Source: Verrucomicrobiota bacterium
GTDB lineage: Bacteria; Verrucomicrobiota; Verrucomicrobiae; Limisphaerales; UBA11358
Assembly (NCBI GenBank): GCA_014860005.1
Contig: JACZKP010000086.1
Location: 1 to 50,593, forward strand
Reading direction: 5' to 3'
DNA length: 50,593 nt
A model generated the notes under the pieces. The model was given only the letters and a program-made list of their open reading frames with translations. It was not told the DNA's origin and searched no databases. Below are positions 1 through 8,647 of this stretch, piece after piece (the first letter of the stretch is position 1; each line of letters opens with the position of its first letter). Position numbers and translations under genes: made by a program.

Positions 1-125
1 TGCCCCGACTGGGCCAATGGCCGATCAACCGCGTGGCGGAGTTGACCCCCACGGCGTGGAAGGCAGCGCAGAAATCCTGACATTCCCCAAGCTTGCCCTC
101 CTCCAGCCCTCGCGCCTAGACGGGG

Positions 126-503
126 TTAGTAATACGGATACTTTTCAACGCCCTCAACTGTCCACGCACACGTTTGTTTGCCTGCGGCCTGCTGGAGGAT
201 GGTCTCCAGTGCATACTCCCAGGCTGCGAAGACTTGGGCGGCCTGTCCGTCGCCGTGCGTTCGCTGCAGGGCAGCAATGATCGCTTGTCGATTATCCCGA
301 AGCGCATCTCGAAGAATCTTCGTTTCGGCCACCACGGTCCTGGCGTCATCGACACCCGAAGAGTTCGTAAACCGGGAAAACCAGCCTCGTGTGCCCTCAG
401 CTACCGGACACATGCGTGCCGCTGCATCAAGCAATTGCGCCCAGTTCGGTAGCATCTCGCCTTCGAACCAGATCGTTTTGAGATTTTCCTGCGATTTGTC
501 CAT
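126..503 (-). CDS. Hypothetical protein (125 aa)
   Basis: I do not recognise this family. The protein is soluble, has no signal peptide or membrane segment, and is mostly predicted helix, with Ala/Gln-rich stretches in the second half. It starts with ATG at 503, 12 bases after the stop of the DEDDh exonuclease gene, and is the third and last gene of a short leftward operon (HD fragment, exonuclease, this gene). The tight spacing suggests co-expression. Function unknown. A real gene is likely because it fits the operon and the reading frame is clean, but there is no motif to prove it. Confidence 0.55.
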   Translation of the reverse strand: MDKSQENLKTIWFEGEMLPNWAQLLDAAARMCPVAEGTRGWFSRFTNSSGVDDARTVVAETKILRDALRDNRQAIIAALQRTHGDGQAAQVFAAWEYALETILQQAAGKQTCAWTVEGVEKYPYY

Positions 504-515
504 GCGCGCAAAGTT

Positions 516-1031
516 TCAAATCCGAAGCCCGAGTTCACGGAACTTTTTTAAAGCTTCCGCATTACCGCGGGCATCGTCTACGGGATTGTGGGTGTGTTTG
601 GTGACGCGATACTTTTTCCATTCAGTCGCCTTGGATACGTCTTTGACTAGGCCGGCATAGAGATCGCCGATTCGCCGTCCGGAAAAACCAAACGGGTTCC
701 GCCCGAGAAAACGGTGGAAGTAGTAATTGATGAACTGCCAGTCGAACGCAACGTTGTCCGAGACAAAGACTGATCGCCCTTTGGCGTGCTGCACCAGCCA
801 CGTGGCGAAGGATTCCATCACTGTTTTGGGATCATCAAATCCAAGGTGTTGCTCGCGAGAGAATCCACTTATGGCCAGCGCTTCGGGATCGAACCGGTCC
901 GCGATGGGCTTGGTCTTTCCGTAAAACGATTTATCCAGCCGGTCGTCGAATAGCACCGCGCCGAAACACACCATGGAAAACTCGGCCGGAATCGGCCCGT
1001 CAGATTCGACATCAACAATGACAAAGCTCAT
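516..1031 (-). CDS. DEDDh-family 3'-5' exonuclease
   Basis: A 171-residue protein of the RNase T / DnaQ (DEDDh) exonuclease superfamily, expected to remove nucleotides from 3' ends with two metal ions. The ExoI motif IVDVESDG at the N-terminus supplies Asp7 and Glu9. A middle Asp lies in the SDNVAFDWQFI segment (ExoII). The C-terminal HNPVDDARGNAEAL supplies the His and last Asp (ExoIII). Length fits a free-standing exonuclease of this superfamily. The ATG at 1031 lies 6 bases after the stop of the upstream HD-domain fragment, so the two were probably translated together. Whether DNA or RNA is the substrate cannot be told from the sequence. Confidence 0.85.
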   Translation of the reverse strand: MSFVIVDVESDGPIPAEFSMVCFGAVLFDDRLDKSFYGKTKPIADRFDPEALAISGFSREQHLGFDDPKTVMESFATWLVQHAKGRSVFVSDNVAFDWQFINYYFHRFLGRNPFGFSGRRIGDLYAGLVKDVSKATEWKKYRVTKHTHNPVDDARGNAEALKKFRELGLRI

Positions 1032-1037
1032 AAAGAA

Positions 1038-1646
1038 TCAATTACGTGCGTCCAGCCACTTCAACGCGCCATCGAGATCAGTGAACCCGCCCTCAAGCTG
1101 GGCTTCAAAGGCCTCATCGAGTAACGTGCCAAACTGCACACCCGGCCGCATGCCCCGCGCAATCAGATGGCGACCTTGCAAGAGCGGCTTCGGCGCTGAG
1201 TCACGCAGGCGTAATTCTTCCGCCTTGGCACGCAACTCGGTCACGCCCTCGTGAATCACCCGTGGTTTGGGCGGCCGGCCGAAATGATCCGCTGTCATCA
1301 CCAGGCAGAGTTCGGAAATAGTCGCGGGTTTCAAAAAGTTCGCGAGCCGTCGAACCGAGCGGTCACTGACCGTCTGCAAGTGTGCGAGATGATGCTTCAC
1401 CAACGGCACGACCCGCTCCTTGATTTCGTTGGGAGCATCAATCCGTGTCAAAAACGCTTCCGCCAACGGCCCACCTTGTTCCTCGTGTCCCGGCGAAACA
1501 ATTCGCATTCGTCCATCGCGTTCGGCCTCGTGCGTGGTCTGCGGCTTGGCGAAGTCATGCGCCAGAATGGCGAACATGATGGTAGCGAACAACAGCGAAT
1601 ACGGCTGCGCCGCGACGATGCGGTGGAGGCGTGGGTCAATGAGCAT
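1038..1646 (-). CDS. HD-domain protein, C-terminal part of a CCA-type tRNA nucleotidyltransferase (5'-truncated)
   Basis: The 202 residues resemble the C-terminal HD phosphohydrolase half of class-I-type CCA-adding/poly(A) polymerase proteins: HDFAKP is the metal-binding HD, followed by SPGHEEQGG and VKHHLAHL. The N-terminal nucleotidyltransferase domain (GxxRD...DxD) is absent. The codons just before the ATG read FQH, the expected first histidine of the HD fold, but a stop lies a few codons further upstream. So the gene is cut close to 1660, next to the end of the subtilase fragment. It may still make a truncated protein, or be dead. The next two genes downstream continue the operon. Confidence 0.6.
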   Translation of the reverse strand: MLIDPRLHRIVAAQPYSLLFATIMFAILAHDFAKPQTTHEAERDGRMRIVSPGHEEQGGPLAEAFLTRIDAPNEIKERVVPLVKHHLAHLQTVSDRSVRRLANFLKPATISELCLVMTADHFGRPPKPRVIHEGVTELRAKAEELRLRDSAPKPLLQGRHLIARGMRPGVQFGTLLDEAFEAQLEGGFTDLDGALKWLDARN

Positions 1647-1679
1647 GTGCTGGAATGAAAGCCGACAGAATCAGAACCG

Positions 1680-3170
1680 TTATGCGCGCGCCCTTGCTTG
1701 TGCTTGCACTCGGGCGCGTACGCGTGCGTGGAGTTGTTGACATTTACCCGTCGTATCCTCAAGTCGAACTGCAACCCCGATTCGCACATCCGGTGGGTTG
1801 CTTTTGCACCAAGACGCGGCCGACAGCGCCACGGCAAGGATGTAGTCATCTGCGCTATATGCAGCGTCATGATCGTCCCATTCGAATGCGTCGCGCTGAA
1901 GTGTCCCAACAGAGCGGCGGCGGATGCCCAAGCGACTCGGCAAGTCTTCGACTTTTACATCCGCCGGGAGGTTTTCTTCATCCTCATCGCGTTGCATCAT
2001 TGCCGCAATGTCATCGATTGATTTGTCGCCGCGGAATAGACGGAATTTGAAATTGGCTCCAAGATACTCGCCAACGCCCCACGGCTGCACTGGTGGCGCT
2101 GTGGTTACAGCCACCACGATGCGTTTTCTTGCACGGCCAGATTCTTTGATCTCGTCGGGGACTGGAACGCGAAAAAGCGCTACTTGGTCGGCCTTTAGAC
2201 TGCCTTCGAAAAAGAGGACGACGGAGTGTCCAGCACAGTTTGTTGCTCGCGTTCCATCGGGCAGACCATATCCCACGGTGTTCAATAATTCATCCTGGGT
2301 TCTCAAAGGAGAATCGGATGGCAATTCTGCCGAGAGTGCCAAGAAAGCCCGAAGCAATGGAGCGGAGGGTTGCGGAACAACCGGCCGCAACTCCCGGGCG
2401 ATCACTGCCAAATGGTTCGCAACCCGTGGAGCCGCGAAGCTCGTTCCGTGGCTGTGCTGCAAGGGCGGTGTAAGCTGATTGCTCGCCATTACAACGTTCG
2501 TTCCAGCATTGTGCAGGATGCCGAGTTGTGGATCACGCACGAGATTGCCACCACGTTCAACAAAGTCCGGTTTGACTGAATCGTCGAAGCCTGGCCCTGT
2601 TCTAGTGAACGGAGAAGGTTGATTTTCTCGTGCAATTGGAATCGCCGGGGCGACCACCACACGAGAAGAATGTGCAATTGAACCGACAGTAACAGCGAGA
2701 GCAGCATGTCCAGGATCAAGAAGTTTCGCTACTGGGTTTCGCAAATAATCTGGATACCGACGGTCGGCGAGAAGATCCTTTACGTCGGCTGGCGATATGT
2801 TGCCTGTGATGGTGACAAAAACGACGTCGTGTTCTCTGGACAATTGATCGATCGTGCGCGCCACCCAAGAATTCCTTGGAACAAGTCGCCGCGTGGCTTG
2901 ACTCCAAATGTGGCCAACAATGTTGAATGATAGAACGAAAATTCGAACACCAAGCGGACGGAAATGATTGACCACATCTTTCAAGACATTTGAAAGCAAT
3001 CTCGCCTGCAGAACGCGATGAACGCCATCATCATCTTCATAAGGCGTGTCCAACTCACCGTCATCATTCGTAATCCGAGCCGACGCGATGAACGCTGCTG
3101 CCGAGTTCGTTCCGCCTACGGTCATGTCGATCTGGTAAAAGGCTGCCAGTGATGCGACACCCGTATGCAT
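1680..3170 (-). CDS. ietS: IetS-like subtilase (S8), C-terminal half of a split gene
   Basis: This 496-residue frame carries most of an S8 peptidase domain: the oxyanion Asn in FVTITGN (about 124), and the catalytic serine in HGTSFAAPRVA (Ser244). The catalytic Asp motif is missing. The His motif, normally HGTxVA, is reduced to MHTGVAS at the very first residues, so the nucleophile remains but the rest of the triad does not. The frame is closed by a stop seven codons upstream of the ATG at 3170. The missing N-terminal half lies on the opposite strand at 3971-4774, downstream of the ATPase. IetAS pairs are known from Agrobacterium plasmid maintenance and from antiphage screens. This copy cannot be an active protease as it stands. 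Confidence 0.75.
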   Translation of the reverse strand: MHTGVASLAAFYQIDMTVGGTNSAAAFIASARITNDDGELDTPYEDDDGVHRVLQARLLSNVLKDVVNHFRPLGVRIFVLSFNIVGHIWSQATRRLVPRNSWVARTIDQLSREHDVVFVTITGNISPADVKDLLADRRYPDYLRNPVAKLLDPGHAALAVTVGSIAHSSRVVVAPAIPIARENQPSPFTRTGPGFDDSVKPDFVERGGNLVRDPQLGILHNAGTNVVMASNQLTPPLQHSHGTSFAAPRVANHLAVIARELRPVVPQPSAPLLRAFLALSAELPSDSPLRTQDELLNTVGYGLPDGTRATNCAGHSVVLFFEGSLKADQVALFRVPVPDEIKESGRARKRIVVAVTTAPPVQPWGVGEYLGANFKFRLFRGDKSIDDIAAMMQRDEDEENLPADVKVEDLPSRLGIRRRSVGTLQRDAFEWDDHDAAYSADDYILAVALSAASWCKSNPPDVRIGVAVRLEDTTGKCQQLHARVRARVQAQARARA

Positions 3171-3974
3171 GCTCTCCCACGCGCATCGGACTCAGCGATA
3201 ACATTCGTGCCGGACCGGTACACTCGGGAACAACTCTTTTTTAGAACAGAGACACGAAATGCGTTAGACCGAGTGACTCTTGAGCACCGATCCTCGAACA
3301 AATTGGCTCAAGGCGGTCTCCAACCCAAGCGGAAACTACTTTTTTGGGGACCGCCCGGTTGTGGGAAAACTGCAGCTGCTCAATTACTCGCTGTTGAGTT
3401 GGGTTTGCCATGTGGAATTGTCCGCCTTGGAAGCCTCATTACGAGCTACGTTGGCGAAACAGGTTCAAACGTCCAGAAGGTCTTCTCGGTTGCGGACAGT
3501 CGCCCAATGGTTCTGCTTCTTGACGAGGCGGACGCAATCGCGAAAGCACGCGATGATCGCAACGATGTGGGAGAATTGGGACGGGTTGTGAATGCACTTC
3601 TGCAAGCGTTGGATTACTTCGCACCGAAACAAAGCATTGTTATCCTCGCCAGCAATCATTCACACATGTTCGATCCAGCCGTGTGGCGACGCTTTGATGA
3701 AATCATTGAATTTCCGCGCCCGGGACACAAGGAACGCGAAGCACAGCTACGGTTTTTGACTGGTGGACTGAACGTTGTAGGGGATTTGGGAGCAGCAGCG
3801 CGTAAACTTGGGACTTGCTCGTACGCCGAAATTGACCGCGGTGTACGCGAAGTAGCTAAAAGCAAACTGCTGACTGGTGCGAAGTCCATCCAAGTTAATG
3901 AGATTGTTCGAGAATGCACCTTGTGGCGTAAGCGATTGACCGCCGCTGCGCGCGCGACTCGATCAACCTCATGA
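3165..3974 (+). CDS. ietA: IetA-like AAA ATPase, probably 5'-truncated
   Basis: A 269-residue AAA+ ATPase with Walker A GPPGCGKT (62-69), Walker B VLLLDEADAI (Asp120, Glu121), sensor-1 Asn164 in ASNHSH, and an arginine-finger pair in WRRFDEI (176-177). The DVGELGRVVNALLQ stretch matches the IetA branch, partner of the subtilase IetS. Family members are usually about 60 residues longer at the N-terminus, and an in-frame stop lies five codons before the ATG, so the start is probably a rearrangement junction. That ATG shares the palindrome ATGCAT with the start of the minus-strand subtilase fragment. The stop overlaps the next ATG by four bases (ATGA), the normal ietA-ietS coupling. Confidence 0.8.
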   Translation: MHALPRASDSAITFVPDRYTREQLFFRTETRNALDRVTLEHRSSNKLAQGGLQPKRKLLFWGPPGCGKTAAAQLLAVELGLPCGIVRLGSLITSYVGETGSNVQKVFSVADSRPMVLLLDEADAIAKARDDRNDVGELGRVVNALLQALDYFAPKQSIVILASNHSHMFDPAVWRRFDEIIEFPRPGHKEREAQLRFLTGGLNVVGDLGAAARKLGTCSYAEIDRGVREVAKSKLLTGAKSIQVNEIVRECTLWRKRLTAAARATRSTS

Positions 3975-4774
3975 ACCCAGATTTCCCCCCACTTCCTCTT
4001 ACTCAACCCGTAATCAGAACGCGGAGACGCGAAAAACCTCCGTTCCCGCAGTTACCTCGTATCACAATTGAACAGCGGACTGAGAGGAGCCAGTTCTTGC
4101 GCACGCAGGCAGAAGCCGTCGCGAAACTAGTTCGCACACTTTCACCGGAACAGAAGCGAGCTGTCTTTCTGAAGCTCAGGCATGATCGGCCGCTGACCAA
4201 ACTCGATTTGAGAGGAACCGGCCTTGTTCTTATGGCCCCGCCGAGCGAATCGGAAAGTCTGGTAGTTTCGCGCAAGGAAGATTTGGAAAAGCTCGACAAA
4301 CGACTAAAAGAATTCGGTGACGACCGTATTTCTGACCGACCAAAGGGAACGGAATTCGCGACAGCTGTCACTTCAATCGAAATCGCTGACCCAAAAGATC
4401 GGCTTTCGCCTGAGCTAGTCGAGGATTATCCGAGATTGATCCAAGAGTCATTCGTTATTTACGAAATCGAGGTTGCAAGCTTTGCAATACATGCTTCCAC
4501 GCGTGCGAAGGAGGTGGAAGCTACACTTGAAGAGCTTCGAGAATTCTTGGGCATCGTTGACGGCCGCATCTATGAAACTGATTTCGCCGGCTCTGGCGCG
4601 CGTGCAGTTTTATCGAGTACGGGGGCAAAACTGAAATCTCTTGTCGAGGATGCAAGGTGGTGGCGCCGAATCGTTTTGTTTGATAGCCGCCCACATTTCC
4701 AAACGTTCGAGCGGGTCTACCAAGACTTCAACGTCGGCAATTCAACTACTGGACCGAGTCAAGATTCGGATTGA
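3971..4774 (+). CDS. ietS: IetS-like subtilase, N-terminal half of a split gene
   Basis: These 267 residues match the pre-domain of IetS-type subtilases: a Pro/Arg-rich start, an LDLRGTGL region, an alpha/beta linker, and the segment WWRRIVLFDSRPHF that normally sits just before the catalytic Asp motif. The frame ends at DSD-stop, before any protease motif. The rest of the gene, from the His motif on, is at 1680-3170 on the other strand. About 40 residues including the Asp motif are not found in either half. Coupled to ietA by an ATGA overlap. At its end a TTGA overlap joins it to an unrelated coupling-ATPase frame; I take that as chance at a junction. Confidence 0.7.
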   Translation: MNPDFPPLPLTQPVIRTRRREKPPFPQLPRITIEQRTERSQFLRTQAEAVAKLVRTLSPEQKRAVFLKLRHDRPLTKLDLRGTGLVLMAPPSESESLVVSRKEDLEKLDKRLKEFGDDRISDRPKGTEFATAVTSIEIADPKDRLSPELVEDYPRLIQESFVIYEIEVASFAIHASTRAKEVEATLEELREFLGIVDGRIYETDFAGSGARAVLSSTGAKLKSLVEDARWWRRIVLFDSRPHFQTFERVYQDFNVGNSTTGPSQDSD

Positions 4775-6141
4775 TCAACGCAGCTCTCACGATTCTCTTG
4801 GCGACGGATTCTCCCATATCGTTCGACCGGGCAGCGGAGTATTTGAGGGCTTGGTTCTATAGCCCGGCCTCCACGGAAATCAAAGACAGCCTTCGTTTCG
4901 TTGAGCGCCTCTTGGCGACGGGCCAGATGAAACCGTTCACCCGTCGGCGGCTGCAATTGGCCTTGGGCGAGGCACAGAATTGGAAGGATCTGGATTTGAA
5001 GACTCGCGAACTTCACAAAAGCACGGTGAATAATGCGTTGCGCAGTCTGCTGTCTCCGGAAGCGCGTGATCTGTTCGACGAGTCGAAAGCCCGACGCTTT
5101 AATCCTGCCGATGTTTTGTCAGGAAAAATCCTGATCGCTTCGCTCAACAGTGTTTCGCACCCCAATTTGGCGGCCCTGTTGTTTAAAGCTTTGAAGCGGG
5201 ATTTTTATGAAAGCGTGCTCTCCCGGACGGCAATGAAACCGGCCGAGGATCGACTCTGTGGATTGATTCTTGATGAGCTTCCCCTTTCGGTCATGTCCGA
5301 AGATGTGGAGGCCCTGGCGCTGCTTCGGTCAAAAGGTGGTTTTGTCGTGGCATGTTCCCAAGGCATCAATGGCTTGGATGAAGCCATCGGTCAACGGCAA
5401 CGGCGCGCTTTGATGGCCAACTTCAATTCGGTATTCTATTTCGCTTCACGCGAAGATCAAACCGATGAGCACGCAATGCTGACGCTCGGTATGCATGAGG
5501 ATTCCGAGCGAGCGAATGACACACACGGTCACGGCAACCTCCAAGTTGAGGAGCCAGCGCGTCCACCGAATTCTCGATGGATCTGCACTCCAGGTTCACT
5601 GGCACGGCTGCCACAACACCATGCGTATGCGAAATTGGCGAACGGCACTGTTACCAAAGCCCCCGTCTGGATGGAGCCGGGGTTTCACGACTTTACCGCC
5701 CACCCTGCAGTTTCAAAACCTGACGACCTCGCAGAAGCGATCGCGTCGTTGAAATCGGACGACGAGGACGTGCCTCAAACGCAGCCAGACGTGCCCTTGC
5801 TTTTGGTTCACATGCACAGGCAGCGGCATCCGTTGCGATTGACACCAAGTGTTGTCGCCGCGACGTGGCAGTTATGTAAACCGCGGGTTCGCCGCAGCCA
5901 GTTGCTTCCGAGACTCGGCCGACAAATTCAGGGAATCGAGAACCTGCCCTCGTGCTGGCTGCTAGGACTATTGCAGTGGATTCGGAAAAATCCCAATCTC
6001 GCCCCCGGAATTGTACGAGTCAGTGTGAGATCCGGCGTGTTGTGGCCGGAATTGGATCAGGCTTGGACGTTGTGGGGAGATGGTCCATTGACCTTCCCTG
6101 AGTCCATCAATCGCTTTGTGTATTCCAGAGGTGATGGTTGA
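4771..6141 (+). CDS. TraG/VirD4-like coupling ATPase, C-terminal part (5'-truncated)
   Basis: A 456-residue frame resembling the C-terminal part of TraG/TraD/VirD4-type coupling proteins, membrane-linked ATPases that feed DNA into a type IV secretion channel. Visible are a Walker-B-like strand GLILDELPL, a following FVVACSQG (the sensor Gln motif), and the VFYFASREDQ and LPQHHAYAKL stretches typical of the TraM-recognition region. The Walker A loop, membrane helices and all of the first 150-200 residues are missing. The only start is TTG at 4771, directly at the broken end of the ietS fragment. Probably a non-functional remnant of a conjugative element. Confidence 0.55.
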   Translation: MINAALTILLATDSPISFDRAAEYLRAWFYSPASTEIKDSLRFVERLLATGQMKPFTRRRLQLALGEAQNWKDLDLKTRELHKSTVNNALRSLLSPEARDLFDESKARRFNPADVLSGKILIASLNSVSHPNLAALLFKALKRDFYESVLSRTAMKPAEDRLCGLILDELPLSVMSEDVEALALLRSKGGFVVACSQGINGLDEAIGQRQRRALMANFNSVFYFASREDQTDEHAMLTLGMHEDSERANDTHGHGNLQVEEPARPPNSRWICTPGSLARLPQHHAYAKLANGTVTKAPVWMEPGFHDFTAHPAVSKPDDLAEAIASLKSDDEDVPQTQPDVPLLLVHMHRQRHPLRLTPSVVAATWQLCKPRVRRSQLLPRLGRQIQGIENLPSCWLLGLLQWIRKNPNLAPGIVRVSVRSGVLWPELDQAWTLWGDGPLTFPESINRFVYSRGDG

Positions 6142-6590
6142 GGTTACGCCCGGAGGCGATGTCAGCGGAGCGATTTGTTGTCATGTTGATTCCCTTTCGG
6201 TTCTTTGGCCAGAACCGGGGCGACAAAAAAGCCGCCCCGAATGGTTTGATCAGGACGGCATGAAAAGCTCCGTCGAGATTAGTGTTTCGGTTGGATTAAC
6301 CGCACATCGCATCGCGACCCCTGTCGCGGAAGCGCACCGTTGCTCATCGAGAGCTCGGTTGTCGGATCAGCCCAGCTGACCCAGCTTGATGTGTATTTGC
6401 AGCGTCACCCAAGTGACGCGCAAGTGCCAAAGAACTGATCAGAACATGGACGGATGGATTCAAAAGGAAAGGGAAAAGTGTGTCATAAACTCCGAGCCAG
6501 GCGGGGGGGGGTCAACCGAGAGCGGCGAGGGGACAAAACCAAGCTCCCTTTGTGACCCCTTCCGGCACCCAACGATTCGCGGCCGGGCGC
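6142..6590. other. Gene-free interval with one hairpin
   Basis: No convincing coding sequence on either strand. A GC hairpin (CGGGGCG at 6216-6222 pairing with CGCCCCG at 6233-6239, A-rich loop) follows the coupling-ATPase fragment but has no clear T run. A run of G residues lies near 6501-6510. Otherwise nothing recognisable. Confidence 0.5.
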
Positions 6591-7679
6591 TTATTCCCCG
6601 AGTGTGAGAATTTTCGGATGGGCCATGAACTCCCGGCCGTTGAGGTTCCCGGTCACGTTGTAGAAACCTTCGTCGCTCCAGAAAACAAACCCCGCCAGTT
6701 CCGGGAATTGTTCTTCCAGTTTTTGCAGCACATCGAAGCAGTCGCGTGGAGGTTCCGATTTCCCCCGGATGCCCAGTTCGGCCCACCAGATGACCTTGCC
6801 GTGATCTTTCTTCTTGGCGACCGCCCATTCGTATTCAGAGAACACCAGGCCGGTCCCGTAGGCTGACTTCCCCAACACATCCACATAGTCGTCGCCGGGA
6901 TAACAACGTTCCAACGCGCCGCGGTTCTGGGTCGTGTGATAGGCCCAGATCAGGTTGTCGAGCTTCTTGGTGACCTGCAAATAGTCATGCACCAACCGGT
7001 AAAGCCGGATGATGGCTTCGCTGCCCTGCTTGGCGTGCCACTTGTTCCGGTCATCGCTCTCCACGAAGGGTGTGTAGATCACGGGAATGCCGAGTTCCCG
7101 CAGCAATTGCAAATTGACGGCCATCCGGTCCAGTTGCCGGTAGAAATTGGTTTTGATGGGATTCTCGCCGGGCGCCCAGATTTGCTTGAGGTCACAGGGA
7201 TCATTCCAGCGGCCGCCGGCGGGGTTGGCGAAGAAACTGTAAATGCCAACGATCAGGCCCCGGTCCCAGAGTTTCCGGACCCCTTCGTTCCACGCCGCAT
7301 CGCTGAAAGGGTTGTCGTCGAAGTCGTAGGTGATGCAAGCGTAGCGGGGGAACCGGCCCGTGTGATCCTGCACCTTCTTGATCCAGTTGCCCGGGTGGTC
7401 CATGTCGGGGTTCTCGTTGTGAACCCAGGTGGCCACCTGACCAAACAAATAGGAGCCATGGCCCCGGCTCTTCAGAAACGCGAGCACTTGTTCCCGGGAC
7501 TGGGCGGCGGAGGCGGCCCCACGGCTGGGGGTCTTCGGCGGTGGTGCAGTAAGGCCGCGATCCCGGTCAGCAGTGGTCGGTGCGGGTAACGCTGGATCAT
7601 TTGTGGCCGAGAACAGCAGCGGGTCTGGCAGCATCAGCCCGAGGAGGAGGCACAGGGCGAGGACGGGTTTCATGGTCAT
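6591..7679 (-). CDS. Secreted glycoside hydrolase, GH26-like (beta-mannanase fold)
   Basis: A secreted (beta/alpha)8-barrel protein of the GH26 type. The start at 7679 (MTM, with a second ATG at 7673) gives a clear signal peptide, VLALCLLLGLML. The mature part has an alpha/beta barrel pattern: YLFGQVATWVHN early, then IPVIYTPFVESDDRNKW, where Glu is the candidate acid/base although the usual preceding His is Phe, and late VIWWAELGIRG, whose Glu is the candidate nucleophile, followed by FVFWSDEGFYN. Longer frames upstream of 7679 read through proline-rich noise and were not used. Substrate is likely a mannan or related beta-glycan, but distant members differ. Confidence 0.7.
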   Translation of the reverse strand: MTMKPVLALCLLLGLMLPDPLLFSATNDPALPAPTTADRDRGLTAPPPKTPSRGAASAAQSREQVLAFLKSRGHGSYLFGQVATWVHNENPDMDHPGNWIKKVQDHTGRFPRYACITYDFDDNPFSDAAWNEGVRKLWDRGLIVGIYSFFANPAGGRWNDPCDLKQIWAPGENPIKTNFYRQLDRMAVNLQLLRELGIPVIYTPFVESDDRNKWHAKQGSEAIIRLYRLVHDYLQVTKKLDNLIWAYHTTQNRGALERCYPGDDYVDVLGKSAYGTGLVFSEYEWAVAKKKDHGKVIWWAELGIRGKSEPPRDCFDVLQKLEEQFPELAGFVFWSDEGFYNVTGNLNGREFMAHPKILTLGE

Positions 7680-7758
7680 GTTCCGCGGGAGAATACTCCA
7701 AGAGATTTGCGCTTTGAACCTAAAACCAAATGGGGGTGACTGGGCGGGGCAAGGGGTT

Positions 7759-8631
7759 TTAGACACGCGAGGGTGTGGGTCGCGTGAGGCGAATCGAGGA
7801 TTGCGGATCGCAGATGGTAGAGGGGCGCGGGGCATGAGGTGGCTGAGACAACCGGACGTTGGATTCGGGGACGAATTCCCGGTCCATGGTGGCGAGCGCG
7901 ACAAACGCCTGGGTAAGCTGCCGGACCTGGTCGGGGGTGAGTCGCTTTCCAAAATCCTTGTTCACCAAGTAGTCCTGAAGTTGATCGTCGGTGAGGCAAT
8001 GGACCCGGCCGGTGCTGCCCCACGGGGCCGCGACGCTGGCGGCGGTAAAGACGAAGGCGGCCTGATGATAGGGATCAACCGCGGAGGCGAGCGTGCGGAC
8101 CTTGTCGCGGACGTTCATGAGGCGCGCGACGAAGGGACGGATCTGGGGTTTGTCCAGCGGGCGGCCATTGAGCCGGAGATCGCCTTTACCATCGGCGGTG
8201 ACGAGGCCGCGCCAGTTTTTGGGGTCGAGGATGAAGACGCCAGTGGGCCCGACGACGACGTGGTCGAGATTGCCGAAGGGAGTGGTGAGGTTATTGATGA
8301 CGTGGAAGGCGTCCGGAAGTTTGGCGAGGAGACGGGCGACCCGGGATTCGCCGGCCAAGCCGCGCTCATGCTGACGGCGCTTCTGCTGCAAGGCGTCCAG
8401 GTGATGCTCCAGGTAATGCGTCAACCCGATCAGCAACGCGACCAGGGCGAGGGTCAGCAGAAAGGACGGCAGCGGCGAGAGTTGGGCGACGGGGAAATAG
8501 GGCGACAGAAGGAGGCCCTGGATGATGCCGAGGAAGGCGATGAACGCGCCAGCGCGATAGATGATTTGCCGGCGCAAGCGGCCGGCTTGCTGACTGACGT
8601 AGCGACCGGATTGTCCGAGGACTTGGGCCAT
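7759..8631 (-). CDS. NERD-domain membrane protein
   Basis: A 290-residue protein with two hydrophobic segments near the N-terminus (about 27-47 and 52-70), then a NERD domain: GLAGESRVARLLAKLP, VINNLTTPFGNLDHVVVGPTG and VFILDPKNWRG. NERD is a PD-(D/E)XK-related nuclease-like fold. Here the usual E-x-K is replaced by D-P-K, so catalysis is uncertain. The nuclease-like part would face the cytoplasm. The last 40 residues are proline-rich and variable. It starts with ATG at 8631; a tiny membrane-peptide gene lies immediately upstream. The GH26 gene follows downstream with an 80-base gap. Confidence 0.75.
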   Translation of the reverse strand: MAQVLGQSGRYVSQQAGRLRRQIIYRAGAFIAFLGIIQGLLLSPYFPVAQLSPLPSFLLTLALVALLIGLTHYLEHHLDALQQKRRQHERGLAGESRVARLLAKLPDAFHVINNLTTPFGNLDHVVVGPTGVFILDPKNWRGLVTADGKGDLRLNGRPLDKPQIRPFVARLMNVRDKVRTLASAVDPYHQAAFVFTAASVAAPWGSTGRVHCLTDDQLQDYLVNKDFGKRLTPDQVRQLTQAFVALATMDREFVPESNVRLSQPPHAPRPSTICDPQSSIRLTRPTPSRV

Positions 8632-8647
8632 GAGAAGTGGACCCCAG

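Noticed and set aside
4771..4774. TTGA stop-start overlap as proof of an intact ietS-TraG operon
   Set aside because: Both frames are truncated at this point and unrelated in function; the overlap is best read as chance at a junction.
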